Of a DNA stretch of 38,487 nucleotides, positions 15,167 to 23,954 are shown piece by piece; the first letter of the stretch is position 1; each line of letters opens with the position of its first letter. A program made the position numbers and the translations under genes. The notes beneath the pieces are model-generated. The model did no database searches. It was not told the origin of the DNA and worked only from the letters and a program-made list of their open reading frames with translations. Origin of the DNA: Pseudofrankia coriaricola. GTDB taxonomy: Bacteria; Actinomycetota; Actinomycetes; Frankiales; Frankiaceae. The stretch is from the NCBI RefSeq assembly GCF_001854805.1, contig NZ_MBLO01000055.1, forward strand, positions 179-38,665. Direction: 5' to 3'.

Positions 15167-16336
15167 CTAGACGATCTCGATGATCATGGCGGCGGCCATG
15201 CCTCCGCCGGCGCACATGGAGACGCAGCCGAGCGTCGCGCCCCGGCGGCGAAGTTCCCCGACCATGGTGACGACCATCCGGGCGCCGGTGGCGGATATGG
15301 GGTGGCCGAGGCTGGCGCCGCTGCCGTTGACGTTGACGATCTCGGGGTTGATGCCGAGCTTGCGGACGGCGGCGACGGGGACGGAGCAGAACGCCTCGTT
15401 GATCTCGAAGAGGTCGATGTCGGCGAGGGCCAGTCCGGCGCGGTCGAGTGCCTTCGGGATGGCGAGGGTGGGCGCGAGGCCGGTCAGTGCCGGTTCGATG
15501 CCGGCGGTGGCCCAGGCGCGGATGCGGGCGAGCGGGGTGAGCCCGTGCGCCGCGGCGTAGGTGTCGCTGGTGAGGGTGACGGCGGCGGCGGCGTCGTTGA
15601 GGCCGGCGGCGTTGGCAGCGGTGACCGTGGCGTCGGGCAGCTCGGGATGTAGTACGGGCAGGGTGGCGAGCCGTTCGAGGGTGGTGCCGCGGCGTGGGTG
15701 CTCGTCGGTGTCGAACCGGACGGTGGTGCCGTCGGGGCGGGTGACGTCGAGCGGGATGATCTCGTCGACGAACGCCCCGGAGTCGATCGACGCGATCGCC
15801 CGTTCCTGGGTGTAGACGGTCCACTCGTCGACGTCGCGGCGGGTCAGGCCCATCTCGCGGGCGGTGTTCTCACCGACCGTGATGGACATGTCGAAGGCCG
15901 GTGCTTCGGGGGTGTCGGGGTTGGGCGGCGACATCCAGATCTTCTGGTTGCCCTCCGCGTCGCGCTTGGAGCCGAGGACCTGGTTGCTCAGGCTCTCCGT
16001 GCCGCCGGCGATGACCACTCGGTCCATACCGGCGCGGATGCTGCCGGCGCCGATGGCGACGGCGGTCAGGCCGCCGGCGCAGTGCCGGTTGGTCGCGGCG
16101 CCGGAGACGCCGGTGAGGCCGAGGCGGACGGCGGTGTGCCGGGCGATGACGCCGCCGCCCTGGTAGGACTCGGCGAGGATCAGGTCGTCGAGGTCGGCCG
16201 CCGGGATCCCGCTGCGCTCCAGCGCGGCCGGGACGACGGCCTCGGCGAGGGCGAAGGCGTCGAGGCCGACGAGGGTGCCCTTGCGGGCCCGCCCGATCGC
16301 CGTGCGGGCCGTCGAGACGATGACTGCTTCGGTCAC
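15167..16336 (-). CDS. Thiolase (acetyl-CoA acyltransferase family)
   Basis: This 389-residue protein is a complete thiolase. The acyl-accepting Cys86 is in NRHCAGGLTAV, followed by GGTESLSN and the substrate loop. NEAFC and GHPISATGAR (His345) follow, and the second catalytic Cys375 is in CAGGGMAAAMI. It either cleaves 3-ketoacyl-CoA or condenses acetyl-CoA. NRHCAGGL rather than NxxCGSG is common in mycobacterial FadA-type paralogues of lipid and steroid catabolism. The GTG at 16336 is chosen for GGAG six bases upstream; the frame extends 38 codons upstream without homology. It stands alone with its own promoter near 16460. Confidence 0.93.
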   Translation of the reverse strand: MTEAVIVSTARTAIGRARKGTLVGLDAFALAEAVVPAALERSGIPAADLDDLILAESYQGGGVIARHTAVRLGLTGVSGAATNRHCAGGLTAVAIGAGSIRAGMDRVVIAGGTESLSNQVLGSKRDAEGNQKIWMSPPNPDTPEAPAFDMSITVGENTAREMGLTRRDVDEWTVYTQERAIASIDSGAFVDEIIPLDVTRPDGTTVRFDTDEHPRRGTTLERLATLPVLHPELPDATVTAANAAGLNDAAAAVTLTSDTYAAAHGLTPLARIRAWATAGIEPALTGLAPTLAIPKALDRAGLALADIDLFEINEAFCSVPVAAVRKLGINPEIVNVNGSGASLGHPISATGARMVVTMVGELRRRGATLGCVSMCAGGGMAAAMIIEIV

Positions 16337-16448
16337 GGTGAGCTCCAGGAGAGTCGAAGGTGCCCGGAGGGCTTGTGCCGGCCCGGCCGTTGGTCCGCGC
16401 GGGCTGACGGCCCCGCGGAGGAGGGCCCGGCCGCCAATCTGCCGACGC

Positions 16449-16477
16449 ATAATTTATACAACCAATGGCGCGTCGAA
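16449..16477 (-). promoter_or_regulatory. Putative promoter of the thiolase gene
   Basis: On the minus strand TTCGAC (16472-16477) and AATTAT (16449-16454) are separated by 17 bases. They lie in the only AT-rich patch upstream of the thiolase, which also contains TATAAA. It would give a leader of about 110 bases. Box assignment is by eye. Confidence 0.4.
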
Positions 16478-16631
16478 GGCCGTGGTGGCCGGCCCGGGGG
16501 GAGGGCCCCCGGATCAGCGGCGCGGACCGGTCACCTGCGGCCGGTCACCCGGTGCCGGCGGGCTCGGGACGCTGCTGACCGCGGGGGCCCACGCCGCCGC
16601 CAACCGCGACCGGGGCAGGGGCGCCGTTCGC

Positions 16632-16770
16632 CTAGGGAGCCGCCAACGCCTCGGTCGGGGAGAGCCGGGCGGCGCGGACCGCCGGATAGAGACCGGCCAG
16701 CCCGCCGATGACGACGGTCGTGCCGAGGCCACCGAGCACCGCCCAGGCCGGTCCAACACCGGGCCAGCCG
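16632..16770 (-). pseudogene. FtsX/MacB-type ABC permease, C-terminal fragment
   Basis: The minus-strand frame reads AVLGGLGTTVVIGGLAGLYP, then AVRAARLSPTEALAAP, and a TAG. This is the usual last transmembrane helix and 'GLYPA.RAARL.P.EAL' tail of lipoprotein-export type ABC permeases. Upstream of about 16770 the homology stops at the junction with an unrelated histidine-kinase end, so the rest of the gene has been deleted. Confidence 0.6.
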
Positions 16771-16772
16771 TG

Positions 16773-16991
16773 GCCTCCTACGAGGTCCCGTCACTGTTCG
16801 AGCCGTTCAATCGGATGGCGACCGAACGACTGATCACCGCGAAGGGAGCCGGGCTCGGGCTGTCGATCGTCCGGTCCGTGGCCGAGGCGCACGGCGGTGC
16901 GGCCAGGGCCCGGGCTCGTGGCGGCGGCGGCCTGGTGGTGACCGTGACCCTGCCCGCCGCGCCCGACCGCGACCCGTGGGACGGGCCCTGA
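16773..16991 (+). pseudogene. Sensor histidine kinase, ATPase-domain C-terminal fragment
   Basis: The plus-strand frame reads VPSLFEPFNRMATERLITAK, then GAGLGLSIVRSVAEAHGGAA, and ends with a beta strand (LVVTVTLPA) and a stop. These are the F-box and G2-box and the final strands of a histidine-kinase HATPase domain. The H-box, N-box and G1-box are absent, so only the last 70 or so codons remain. It abuts the ABC permease fragment, which lies on the other strand and also begins at the same breakpoint. Confidence 0.65.
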
Positions 16992-17040
16992 TCGCCGCGG
17001 TGGGCGTCATCAGCGTCCGGCAAAGGTGTCGCGGTGATCG

Positions 17041-17345
17041 TCAGCCCTTGCGGGCGATCAGGCCGTAGGCGCTGACGTCGGCGTCGGAGTAGAGGTCGGG
17101 ATCGGAGTCCGGGCGCCAGCGGTGCAGCAACGTGATCCCCGGCTCGATGATCTCCAGGCCGGCGGGCACCAGCGCGGCCAGCTCGGCGCGGCCGCGGGTC
17201 TGGAAGGGGATGCCGCGCTGGTTGTAGACGTCGACGACGCGCTGGGTCTCCGCCGGCGCGATGTCGCTGGTCCCGTGGCTGAGCACCAGGTAGCTGCCGG
17301 CGGGCAGGGCCGCCACCAGCCGCCAGTGGAGCGCCGAGGGGTGGT
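17041..17345 (-). pseudogene. DUF574-type SAM methyltransferase, C-terminal fragment
   Basis: The minus-strand frame reads LHWRLVAALPAGSYLVLSHG, then TSDIAP, VVDVYNQRGIPFQTRGRAEL and a DPDLYSDADVSAYGLIARKG end. 'L..GSYLVLSH.T' followed by a 'R...E...L..GLE...PG' region is the C-terminal third of the actinobacterial S-adenosylmethionine methyltransferase family DUF574 (about 270 residues when whole). Homology stops at about 17345, just before the Dps promoter region, so the SAM-binding N-terminal part is gone. Confidence 0.65.
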
Positions 17346-17419
17346 AACGATCTGCTCGATGGGCATTTCCAGATAAGGACGTGACCGACGTCGCGAGGCG
17401 ACGCGAGGAGAGGAACACC

Positions 17420-17887
17420 ATGACCGCCATTCGCAGCCCGCTGCCCGACGATGCGCGCACGGTAACCGGCGAGGCCCTCCAGGGCATGGTCGTCGACCTG
17501 ATCGACCTCTCGCTGTTCGCGAAGCAGCTGCACTGGAACGTGACCGGCCGGACGTTCCGCTCGATCCACCGCCAGCTCGACCAGGCCGTCGACGTCGCCC
17601 GTCGCCACACCGACCTGGCCGCCGAGCGCGCCGTGGCCATCGGGGTGAACCCGGACGGCCAGGTGGGCACCATCGCCCACCGCGGCCAGATCCACGGGGT
17701 GGAGTGCGGCTATGTCCAGGACGAGAAGGTCGTCCGGCTGATGACCGACGTCCTGGCCGACGTCATCACCCGGACGCGCGGCCGGATGGACGCCACCGCG
17801 GAGCCGGACCCGGTCACCCAGGATTTGATCATCGACTCGCTCAAGGAGCTGGAGATGCAGCACTGGATGTTCCAGGCGATGATCTGA
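17420..17887 (+). CDS. dps: Dps-family ferritin-like DNA-protection protein
   Basis: This 155-residue protein carries a complete Dps ferroxidase site: His38, His50, Asp54, Asp65 and Glu69. The spacings of 12, 4, 11 and 4 are identical to those of classical Dps proteins, and the motif QLHWNVTGRTFRSIHRQLD is clear. Dodecameric Dps proteins oxidise Fe(II) with peroxide, store iron and may coat DNA in stress. The ATG at 17420 has GAGGAGAGG upstream; an in-frame GTG at 17381 would add 13 basic residues. A small hairpin (17389-17403) lies just ahead of the ribosome site. The N-terminus is not strongly lysine-rich, so DNA binding is unproven. TspO follows, another stress-linked gene. Confidence 0.93.
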   Translation: MTAIRSPLPDDARTVTGEALQGMVVDLIDLSLFAKQLHWNVTGRTFRSIHRQLDQAVDVARRHTDLAAERAVAIGVNPDGQVGTIAHRGQIHGVECGYVQDEKVVRLMTDVLADVITRTRGRMDATAEPDPVTQDLIIDSLKELEMQHWMFQAMI

Positions 17888-17963
17888 CCCAGCCCTGGCC
17901 CCGGCCTCGGCGGCGGCCCCGGAGCCTGGGGGATGCTCGGCGCCCGCCAGGTACCAGGCTGGG

Positions 17964-18437
17964 ATGAACGGTCCGACCTTCGCGAAGACCAGCCTGGCCA
18001 CGGCCGGCGCCGCCGCCCTCGGCGCGGCCGCCACGAGCCCCGGCTCCGCCTGGTACCGGGCGCTCGACAAACCCGCGTGGCAGCCGCCCCCGGCGGCGTT
18101 CTCCGCCGTGTGGACGCCGCTGTACGCGTCGATCGCGTTCGCCGCCGCCCGCGGCCTTGACGCCGGCTCCGACGACCGGCGACGGAGGCGGCCGCGGCGC
18201 GTGTTCGCGGTCGACCTCGCCCTGGACGCTGGCTGGACGCCGCTGTTCTTCCGTGCCAGGCGCCCGCGCTGGGCGCTGGCCGAGATCGCCGCGCTGAACG
18301 CGGCCAACGCGGCGCTGCTGTCGCACGCCCGGCGGGCCGACCGACTGGCCGGGGCGGCGCTGCTGCCGTACCTGGCCTGGACCGGTTTCGCCACCGCGCT
18401 CAACGCCGCGATCGCCGCCCGCAACCCCGGACGCTGA
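17964..18437 (+). CDS. tspO: TspO/MBR-family membrane protein
   Basis: This 157-residue protein matches the tryptophan-rich sensory protein family, with five helices and these motifs: ALDKPAWQPP (usually 'L.KP.W.PP'), FSAVWTPLYASIA, LDAGWTPLFF (family 'LN..W.PLFF', here Asp for Asn), and LLPYLAWTGFATALNAAI at the end. TspO proteins bind porphyrins or similar ligands and modulate tetrapyrrole or stress responses. The start ATG at 17964 lacks a strong ribosome site but gives the family length. It lies 76 bases after dps in the same direction. An arginine-rich loop (DDRRRRRPRR) between TM2 and TM3 is longer than usual. Confidence 0.85.
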   Translation: MNGPTFAKTSLATAGAAALGAAATSPGSAWYRALDKPAWQPPPAAFSAVWTPLYASIAFAAARGLDAGSDDRRRRRPRRVFAVDLALDAGWTPLFFRARRPRWALAEIAALNAANAALLSHARRADRLAGAALLPYLAWTGFATALNAAIAARNPGR

Positions 18438-18659
18438 CGCCGCCCCGCCCGGGGCCGGGCCTCGGCCTGGGCCGGCGACACCCCTGCCCTGCCTGGACTG
18501 GCGCGCTACCTATCATCCCAGTTGGCGCGAAAGCGCTGCTGATGGGGCATGTCGCAGCAGAGGCCGCGAGACGAGGCAGGGCGGGCATCAGGATGGGTCG
18601 GACACATGATCGGAGACGGCGAGTCCGGGCCGTGAGGCGGCCATGACGGCCAGGGCCGG

Positions 18660-20888
18660 ATGCGGCCTGTCGCGGTGACCATCGACTCGTCAGCACCCGA
18701 AACGGTCGACCGTCAGTCGGGTATCCCCGCTCAGCCAGGACCGGCCGACACCCCAGGACCGCCTACCGACCCGGCCCCGAGCGTCCCGGCGCGTCCCCGC
18801 GGGCTCCGGCGGGTCCGGATCAGCGCACCGGCCGGAGCGGTCCTGCTGCTGGCGCTCTGCTCCTTCGTCGGCAGCCTCCTCCTGCAGGCGTTCCTCTACC
18901 CGCGGGGCTCCGGGGACGCTGACGAGGCCGCCTACGTCCTGCAGGCGCGGATGCTGCTGGACGGGCGCCTCACCCTGGACGCGCGGGTGGTGGAGCCGTT
19001 CTTCCAGCCATGGCTGACCGGCATCCACGGCAACCACGTCTTCACCAAGTACCTGCCGGGCTGGCCCGCGCTGCTCGCCCTCTCCCAGGCGTTGTTCGGC
19101 ACGATGACCGTCGCTCCCGCGGCGGCCGCCGCCTGCTGGGTCGTCGGTGCGTACCTGCTCGCCCGCGAGCTGTTCGACGACGTCTGGACGGCCCTGGCGG
19201 CCGCCGTGCTGCTGGCGCTCTCCCCGCTCGTCCTGCTGCACACCGCGCTTCCGCTCGCCTACGCCTGCTGCGCGGCGGTGCTCACGCTGGCCAGCGCCCT
19301 CCTGCTGCGCGGGGCCCACACCGGATCGCGGCCGGCGCTGATCGGTGGCGGCGCGCTCGTCGGGTTCGCCCTGCTCAACCGGCCGTACGACGTGGTCCTC
19401 GTCGCGTTGCCCCTCGTACTCTTCGTCGCGGCGCGGCAGCGGCGGACGCCCCGGGCTCTGCTGACCCGCTCGGTCTGGGCCGCCCTCGGCGCGGCCCCGC
19501 TGGTCGCCGTCCTGCTGGCCTACTGCTGGTACGTGACGGGGTCGCCGCTGCGCCTGCCGCTGTCGGCCTCGGACCCGCTGGACACGTTCGGCTTCGGCCC
19601 GCGGCGCATCCTGCCCACCGAGTCGAGCTTCCCGTTCACCCGCCACCTGGCCGAAGACGCGCTCTGGGACACCCTGGGCGCGGCACCGAGCTGGTACTTC
19701 GGCGGGCTGGGCCTGATCGCCCTCGCCGCCGTCGGCCTCCTCGCTCCGCGGCGCCGCGCGGAGCGCCTGCTGCTCCTCGCGACGACCGGGGTGGTGCTGG
19801 CTGGCTACTTCTTCTGGTGGGGGTCGGCGTTCGCCGTGCCCGGCCTGCGCAACGGGCTCGGCCCGCACTACCACCTGGCCGGGTTCACGCCGGTGGTCAT
19901 CCTCGCGGCCGCCGGCGCCCGGTGGCTGTGGACACTGCTTCCGGCGCGGCCACGCGTGCGGCGGGCGGCACACTCGGCCCGGCCGGTCCGCTGCGCGCGG
20001 GTCGCCCGGCTTGGCGGTCTCGCCCGGCCCACCGCGGTGGCGCTCTCCGTGGCCGGGCTCGCGGCGCTCACGGTGCCGACCCTCCAGCCCAGGATCGACG
20101 TGCAGCACAGCGTCGACGCCGGCAACGACTTCCTGGACGCGCTCGTCCCGGACGACCTGCCCGGCCCCGCGCTGGTCGTCGTCACGCCAGGGGTGACCAG
20201 CCGGTACACCCAGGTCCCGTACCACACGCTGCGCAACAGCCCCGGGCTCGACGGCCCCATCGTCTACGCGGCGGACATCGGGCCCGGCATCGCCGCGCTG
20301 CCCGACCGGATGCCCGGGCGCGCGCTCTACCGGCTGCGACCGGACGAGCTCGTCGACGCGGACATCCCGGGCAGCTACCGGGGCTCGTTCGTCCCGCTGC
20401 GCCGGGTCACCGGAACCCGGGTCGAGATCCGGGTGACCATTCGGCCCCCCGCGGGCGCCGCGGGTGGGAGCGCCACCGCGCCGGCCGGCGGCGGGTCACG
20501 GATGTATGTCCGGCTGGGCGGTGAGGTCCGTTCCCTGGACCTCGCCGCGGTGCCCTTGGGCGGGAGCGCCGGCACGGTCACCCACACCTTCGTCCTGACC
20601 ACCGGCGCGGCCGGCGGGCCGGACGAGATCGCCGCCGGCGCGTCGTCGCCCGCCGAGCTCGTCGTCGGGTTCGCCGCCGGCGGCGAACCGGGCTCCGGCG
20701 GGTGGGAAGAGCGGTTCCCCCTGGTTCGGCGCGCGGCCGGAGACCTCTCCCTGCTCGCGCCGGGCCTCGGCTGGCGGCGGCTGCCAGGCGGCACGGGCGG
20801 CACGGGCGGCGGTAAACCCGACGACTGGCTCGCCGCGCGGATACAGCCAGTCCTCGACGTCGCGCTGGCCGGCTCGGGAGGCCGCTGA
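18660..20888 (+). CDS. Large membrane glycosyltransferase-like protein (GT-C/GT39 type)
   Basis: This 742-residue protein starts with a Pro/Ser-rich cytoplasmic leader. A first helix (residues 56-80) is followed by the exposed loop PRGSGDADEAAYVLQARMLL. An acidic DxDE-like motif just after TM1 is the hallmark of GT-C sugar transferases that use lipid-linked sugars (GT39, ArnT-like). About 10 further helices extend to residue 465, then a 270-residue extracytoplasmic C-terminal domain rich in Gly/Ala with beta strands. It should transfer a sugar from a polyprenyl carrier to an exported acceptor. The start could also be the GTG at 18675. The ABC exporter follows after about 310 bases in the same direction, so joint function is possible. 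The acceptor is unknown. Confidence 0.75.
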   Translation: MRPVAVTIDSSAPETVDRQSGIPAQPGPADTPGPPTDPAPSVPARPRGLRRVRISAPAGAVLLLALCSFVGSLLLQAFLYPRGSGDADEAAYVLQARMLLDGRLTLDARVVEPFFQPWLTGIHGNHVFTKYLPGWPALLALSQALFGTMTVAPAAAAACWVVGAYLLARELFDDVWTALAAAVLLALSPLVLLHTALPLAYACCAAVLTLASALLLRGAHTGSRPALIGGGALVGFALLNRPYDVVLVALPLVLFVAARQRRTPRALLTRSVWAALGAAPLVAVLLAYCWYVTGSPLRLPLSASDPLDTFGFGPRRILPTESSFPFTRHLAEDALWDTLGAAPSWYFGGLGLIALAAVGLLAPRRRAERLLLLATTGVVLAGYFFWWGSAFAVPGLRNGLGPHYHLAGFTPVVILAAAGARWLWTLLPARPRVRRAAHSARPVRCARVARLGGLARPTAVALSVAGLAALTVPTLQPRIDVQHSVDAGNDFLDALVPDDLPGPALVVVTPGVTSRYTQVPYHTLRNSPGLDGPIVYAADIGPGIAALPDRMPGRALYRLRPDELVDADIPGSYRGSFVPLRRVTGTRVEIRVTIRPPAGAAGGSATAPAGGGSRMYVRLGGEVRSLDLAAVPLGGSAGTVTHTFVLTTGAAGGPDEIAAGASSPAELVVGFAAGGEPGSGGWEERFPLVRRAAGDLSLLAPGLGWRRLPGGTGGTGGGKPDDWLAARIQPVLDVALAGSGGR

Positions 20889-21198
20889 CGGCGAGGCGGT
20901 GTGAAACAGGGCAAATGCTGGCAGGGATGCCCAGCGGCGCGCGAGAAGCGAAAGACCCTCAAAATCCGGGTTCCGGCGCGGCCTTCTCGCCGACGCTGGA
21001 CTGGTGGACGGCAACCCAGACGTCATCAGCGCGCCACCGGCTCAGCGGGGCATTCCCAACTCCGAGCGGGACGAGGAAACCAGCGGCCCCCCACCAGCGG
21101 GCCCGTCGGCGAGCGGCGCCGCGCTTCACGATCCTGTCCTGACGTACGGAAAAGAGGACGAGGACTCCACCGGGGCGTGGACGAAGCACAAGAAGACG

Positions 21199-23052
21199 AT
21201 GGAGCGCACCGGTGTGCGCACCATGGCCAGGCGGCTGCCGGGACTGCTCGGCCTGTCGTGGTCGCTCGCCTGGGAGGCGGACCGCGCCGGGCTGCTGGCC
21301 CTGGTCACCGTCCGGGTGGTGTCCGGGCTCGCGGAGGCGGCCGGCCTGCTGGCCGTGGCCGGCGCGCTCACCGAGCTGCTGCGTGAGGGCCCGACGCCGG
21401 ACCGGATCCGCGAGGCGCTGCCGGCGCTGGCGCTGGTGGCCGCCGCCGGGGTCGTCCGCGTCGGGCTGGCGCTGCTCGAACGCCTGCTGCGCAGCCGGTT
21501 CGGCCCGCGGATCGACCGGGTCTGCATGGTCCGGCTGCTCGACGTCGCGACCCGTACCTCCGTGATGGCCTTCGACGACCCGCGGTTCGTCGACGACCTG
21601 GACGCCGCCGAGCGGGGCGCCGCCGGCGGGCGCCAGCTCGTCGACAACACCGCGGACGTGTTCACCTCCGCGGTGCGAATGGCGGCCGCGGGCGGCGTGC
21701 TGAGCGTGCTGCACCCGCTGCTGCTGCCGCTGCTGGTCCTGTCGATCCTGCCGGACGGCTGGGCGACGGCGCGCTCGGCCCGCCTGGCGTACGCCTCCTG
21801 GCTCGGCACCATCCGCCAAGTCCGGCGGCAGTACATGCTGCGGTACCGCATGATCGACCGGGACTGCGCCGCCGAGATCCGCTCGTTCGGGCTCGGGGGG
21901 TTCCTGCTCGAGGAGTACACGCTGCTCGCCCGCGGGTACGAGGCCGAGCAGCTGCGGGTCGGCCGCGGCCAGGTCCGGTACCGGCTGATCGGCGAGACCG
22001 TGGCCGGGCTCGCCCTCGGTGCCGTGTACGGGACGCTGGTCCTGCTCCTCAACGCCGGCGTCATGCCGCTCGCCGCGGCGGGCACCGCCGTCCTCGCGAT
22101 CCGCAACGGGAGGAGCGCCTTGGGGACCGCGCTGACCAGCCTCAACGACGCCTACGAGAACTTCCTCTACTTCGGCGAGTACCGGGCCTGGATCGAGGAG
22201 GCGGCCCGCCGGATCCCCACCCAGCGGGCGGCGGCGGCGCCGGCGAGCCCGGCCGTCATCCGCGTCGACGACGCCACCTACAGCTATCCGCACACGGGCA
22301 CCGCGGCGCTGCGCGGCGTCTCCGTCGAGCTGCGCAGGGGGCAGGTGGTCGCGTTCGTCGGCGCGAACGGCAGCGGCAAGTCCACGCTGGCGAAGATCCT
22401 CGCCGGGCTGTACCTGCCGGACTCCGGCACCGTGCGCTGGGACGACGTCGACCTCGCCGGCGTCGACCCGGACAGCGTGCGGGAGCGGGTCGGCCTGATC
22501 CCGCAGTCCTACACCCACTGGCCCATGTCGGCCCGGCTGAACATCGCCGTCGGCCGCGTCGGCCGGCTGGTGACCGACGGCCCGGACAGCGTCATCCCCG
22601 CCGCCCGGACCACCGGCGCCGACGAGGTCATCGACAAGCTGCCGCACGGCTACGACACGTCGCTGGCCCGCCAGTACAACTCCGGTCATGATCTGTCGGG
22701 CGGCCAGTGGCAGCGGATCGCCTGTGCGCGCGCCGTCTACCGGGACGCGCCGTTCCTCATCGCCGACGAGCCCTCCGCGGCCCTCGACGCCCGCGCCGAG
22801 CAGACCCTGTTCAGCCTCATCCAGCAGCTCGGGCGGGACCGGATCGTCCTGCTGATCACCCACCGGCTCGCCAGCGTCCGGACCGCCGACCGCATCTACG
22901 TGCTCGACGAAGGGCTCGTCGTCGACGAGGGCACCCACGCCGAGCTGATGAGCCGCCCCGGCATCTACCGCGACCTGTTCACCCTCCAGGCCCGCCAGTT
23001 CGTCGACACCCCCGACCCGGCACCATCACCGGCGGCCGGAGCACCGGCCTGA
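21199..23052 (+). CDS. ABC transporter, fused membrane and ATPase domains (exporter type)
   Basis: The N-terminal half holds the hydrophobic helices of an exporter half-transporter. From about residue 350 a full ATPase follows: Walker A GANGSGKST (from residue 388), Q-loop IPQSY, signature LSGGQWQR, Walker B FLIADEPSAALD and switch His in THR. It should form a dimer that exports a substrate; the style resembles transporters found with peptide natural products, but no precursor or modifying enzyme is nearby. The start is uncertain: the ATG at 21199 is used, while the frame is open to a GTG at 21004 with coding-like composition, and another ATG lies at 21223. None has a good ribosome site. The glycosyltransferase-like gene lies upstream. 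Confidence 0.9.
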   Translation: MERTGVRTMARRLPGLLGLSWSLAWEADRAGLLALVTVRVVSGLAEAAGLLAVAGALTELLREGPTPDRIREALPALALVAAAGVVRVGLALLERLLRSRFGPRIDRVCMVRLLDVATRTSVMAFDDPRFVDDLDAAERGAAGGRQLVDNTADVFTSAVRMAAAGGVLSVLHPLLLPLLVLSILPDGWATARSARLAYASWLGTIRQVRRQYMLRYRMIDRDCAAEIRSFGLGGFLLEEYTLLARGYEAEQLRVGRGQVRYRLIGETVAGLALGAVYGTLVLLLNAGVMPLAAAGTAVLAIRNGRSALGTALTSLNDAYENFLYFGEYRAWIEEAARRIPTQRAAAAPASPAVIRVDDATYSYPHTGTAALRGVSVELRRGQVVAFVGANGSGKSTLAKILAGLYLPDSGTVRWDDVDLAGVDPDSVRERVGLIPQSYTHWPMSARLNIAVGRVGRLVTDGPDSVIPAARTTGADEVIDKLPHGYDTSLARQYNSGHDLSGGQWQRIACARAVYRDAPFLIADEPSAALDARAEQTLFSLIQQLGRDRIVLLITHRLASVRTADRIYVLDEGLVVDEGTHAELMSRPGIYRDLFTLQARQFVDTPDPAPSPAAGAPA

Positions 23053-23059
23053 TCAGAGG

Positions 23060-23191
23060 GCGCGCGATCAGGCGGCCGGTCGGGGTCTGGACCAACGCCT
23101 CGACGTGGATGCCCCACCCGGTCGTGTCGCCGTCCCAGTAGGCCTCGACCGCGACCAGCGGCAGATCAAGCCCACTGGCCGCCTCGACCAG
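23060..23191 (-). pseudogene. Coding-like remnant downstream of the ABC gene, unrecognised
   Basis: A minus-strand frame after an in-frame TAG reads GLDLPLVAVEAYWDGDTTGW, then GIHVEALVQTPTGRLIARPL. The amino-acid pattern and third-position GC look like real protein, but it has no start and runs into the ABC gene. It is probably a fragment of an unidentified conserved gene. Confidence 0.3.
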
Positions 23192-23258
23192 CTACTCCAC
23201 TGTCTCCAAGCGATCCCCGATCACCCGGCCACGCCATGCCCCTGTAGCGAGGGCCGGG

Positions 23259-23846
23259 CTAGGGAAGCCAGGGCTCGCCGACGGCGATCACACGCCCCAC
23301 CGTGTCGAGCTGAAGCATCATCAGGTGGTTCGGAGCGGATGCGACACGTTCCCGCAGATCCGCGAGGTCGCCGGTTTCGTACTCCTCAGGTCCCACCGAG
23401 AACGTGAACCTGACCGTCGTCGCCAGCTGGTACTCGCGAATTTCCGCCTCGACGTCATCGATCCGATAACCGTCCAGGCACGTCCCCGTGTCGTCGCCGG
23501 GCTCGGGGGTGCAGAGGACGTAGGCCTTCCGGTCGAGCCGGAGCGCGGTGCCGTCAACGCCTACCACCGTGCCGAGGTCATGAACCTCGCCGAAGCCGGA
23601 AAGCGGTGGGTGTGCGTCCCGCGGCAACGGCGAGCGGGACACCGACACTGGGGACACCGACACCGACGGAGATGCGGCCGGCGATGATGCCGGCGACCGA
23701 GACGGCGCGGGCGACGGCGACGAAGACGGAGACGGAGACGGCGGGCTGGGCTCGTCCGTCTCGCTGGAGCAGCCTGCGACCACGGCTCCGGCGACGAGTA
23801 TCCCGCCGAGCGACCTGGACAACCCGCTGATTCCCGCACCAAACAT
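23259..23846 (-). CDS. Lipoprotein with Ser/Pro-rich linker
   Basis: This 195-residue protein has a signal peptide ending in the lipobox VVAGC (Cys26). A low-complexity Ser/Pro/Ala linker runs to about residue 75, and a C-terminal domain of about 115 residues follows with a possible disulfide pair (VLCTPEPGDDTGTCLDGY). The linker would hold the domain off the membrane in the cell wall. No family is recognised. TAGTAT lies six bases before the ATG at 23846, so the transcript is probably leaderless and there is no ribosome site. It is downstream of, and on the opposite strand to, the ABC gene. Confidence 0.75.
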   Translation of the reverse strand: MFGAGISGLSRSLGGILVAGAVVAGCSSETDEPSPPSPSPSSSPSPAPSRSPASSPAASPSVSVSPVSVSRSPLPRDAHPPLSGFGEVHDLGTVVGVDGTALRLDRKAYVLCTPEPGDDTGTCLDGYRIDDVEAEIREYQLATTVRFTFSVGPEEYETGDLADLRERVASAPNHLMMLQLDTVGRVIAVGEPWLP

Positions 23847-23852
23847 GACGAA

Positions 23853-23858
23853 ATACTA
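23853..23858 (-). promoter_or_regulatory. -10 box of a leaderless promoter (lipoprotein)
   Basis: TAGTAT on the minus strand is separated from the ATG by six bases (TTCGTC), the spacing that makes the A of the ATG the first transcribed base. No -35 box is evident. Confidence 0.5.
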
Positions 23859-23954
23859 GTCGCGGCCGGTCGGTCGCGCCCTCCCGCTCAAGCTGTTGAC
23901 GCGTCTTCGCGACCTCGACGGGTTGCCCGCAGCGCCATGATCCAGCTGATTGGC

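Noticed and set aside
15030-15824. Minus-strand frame of 264 codons within the thiolase
   Set aside because: It is His/Arg/Pro-rich and overlaps the thiolase in another frame, so it is a shadow.
20889-21198. Possible lanthipeptide precursor upstream of the ABC exporter
   Set aside because: The exporter style suggested it, but no short frame with a leader and a Ser/Thr/Cys-rich core, and no modification enzyme, was found.
20959-22938. Minus-strand frame of 659 codons opposite the ABC transporter
   Set aside because: The opposite strand carries all ABC ATPase motifs; this frame has no family pattern.
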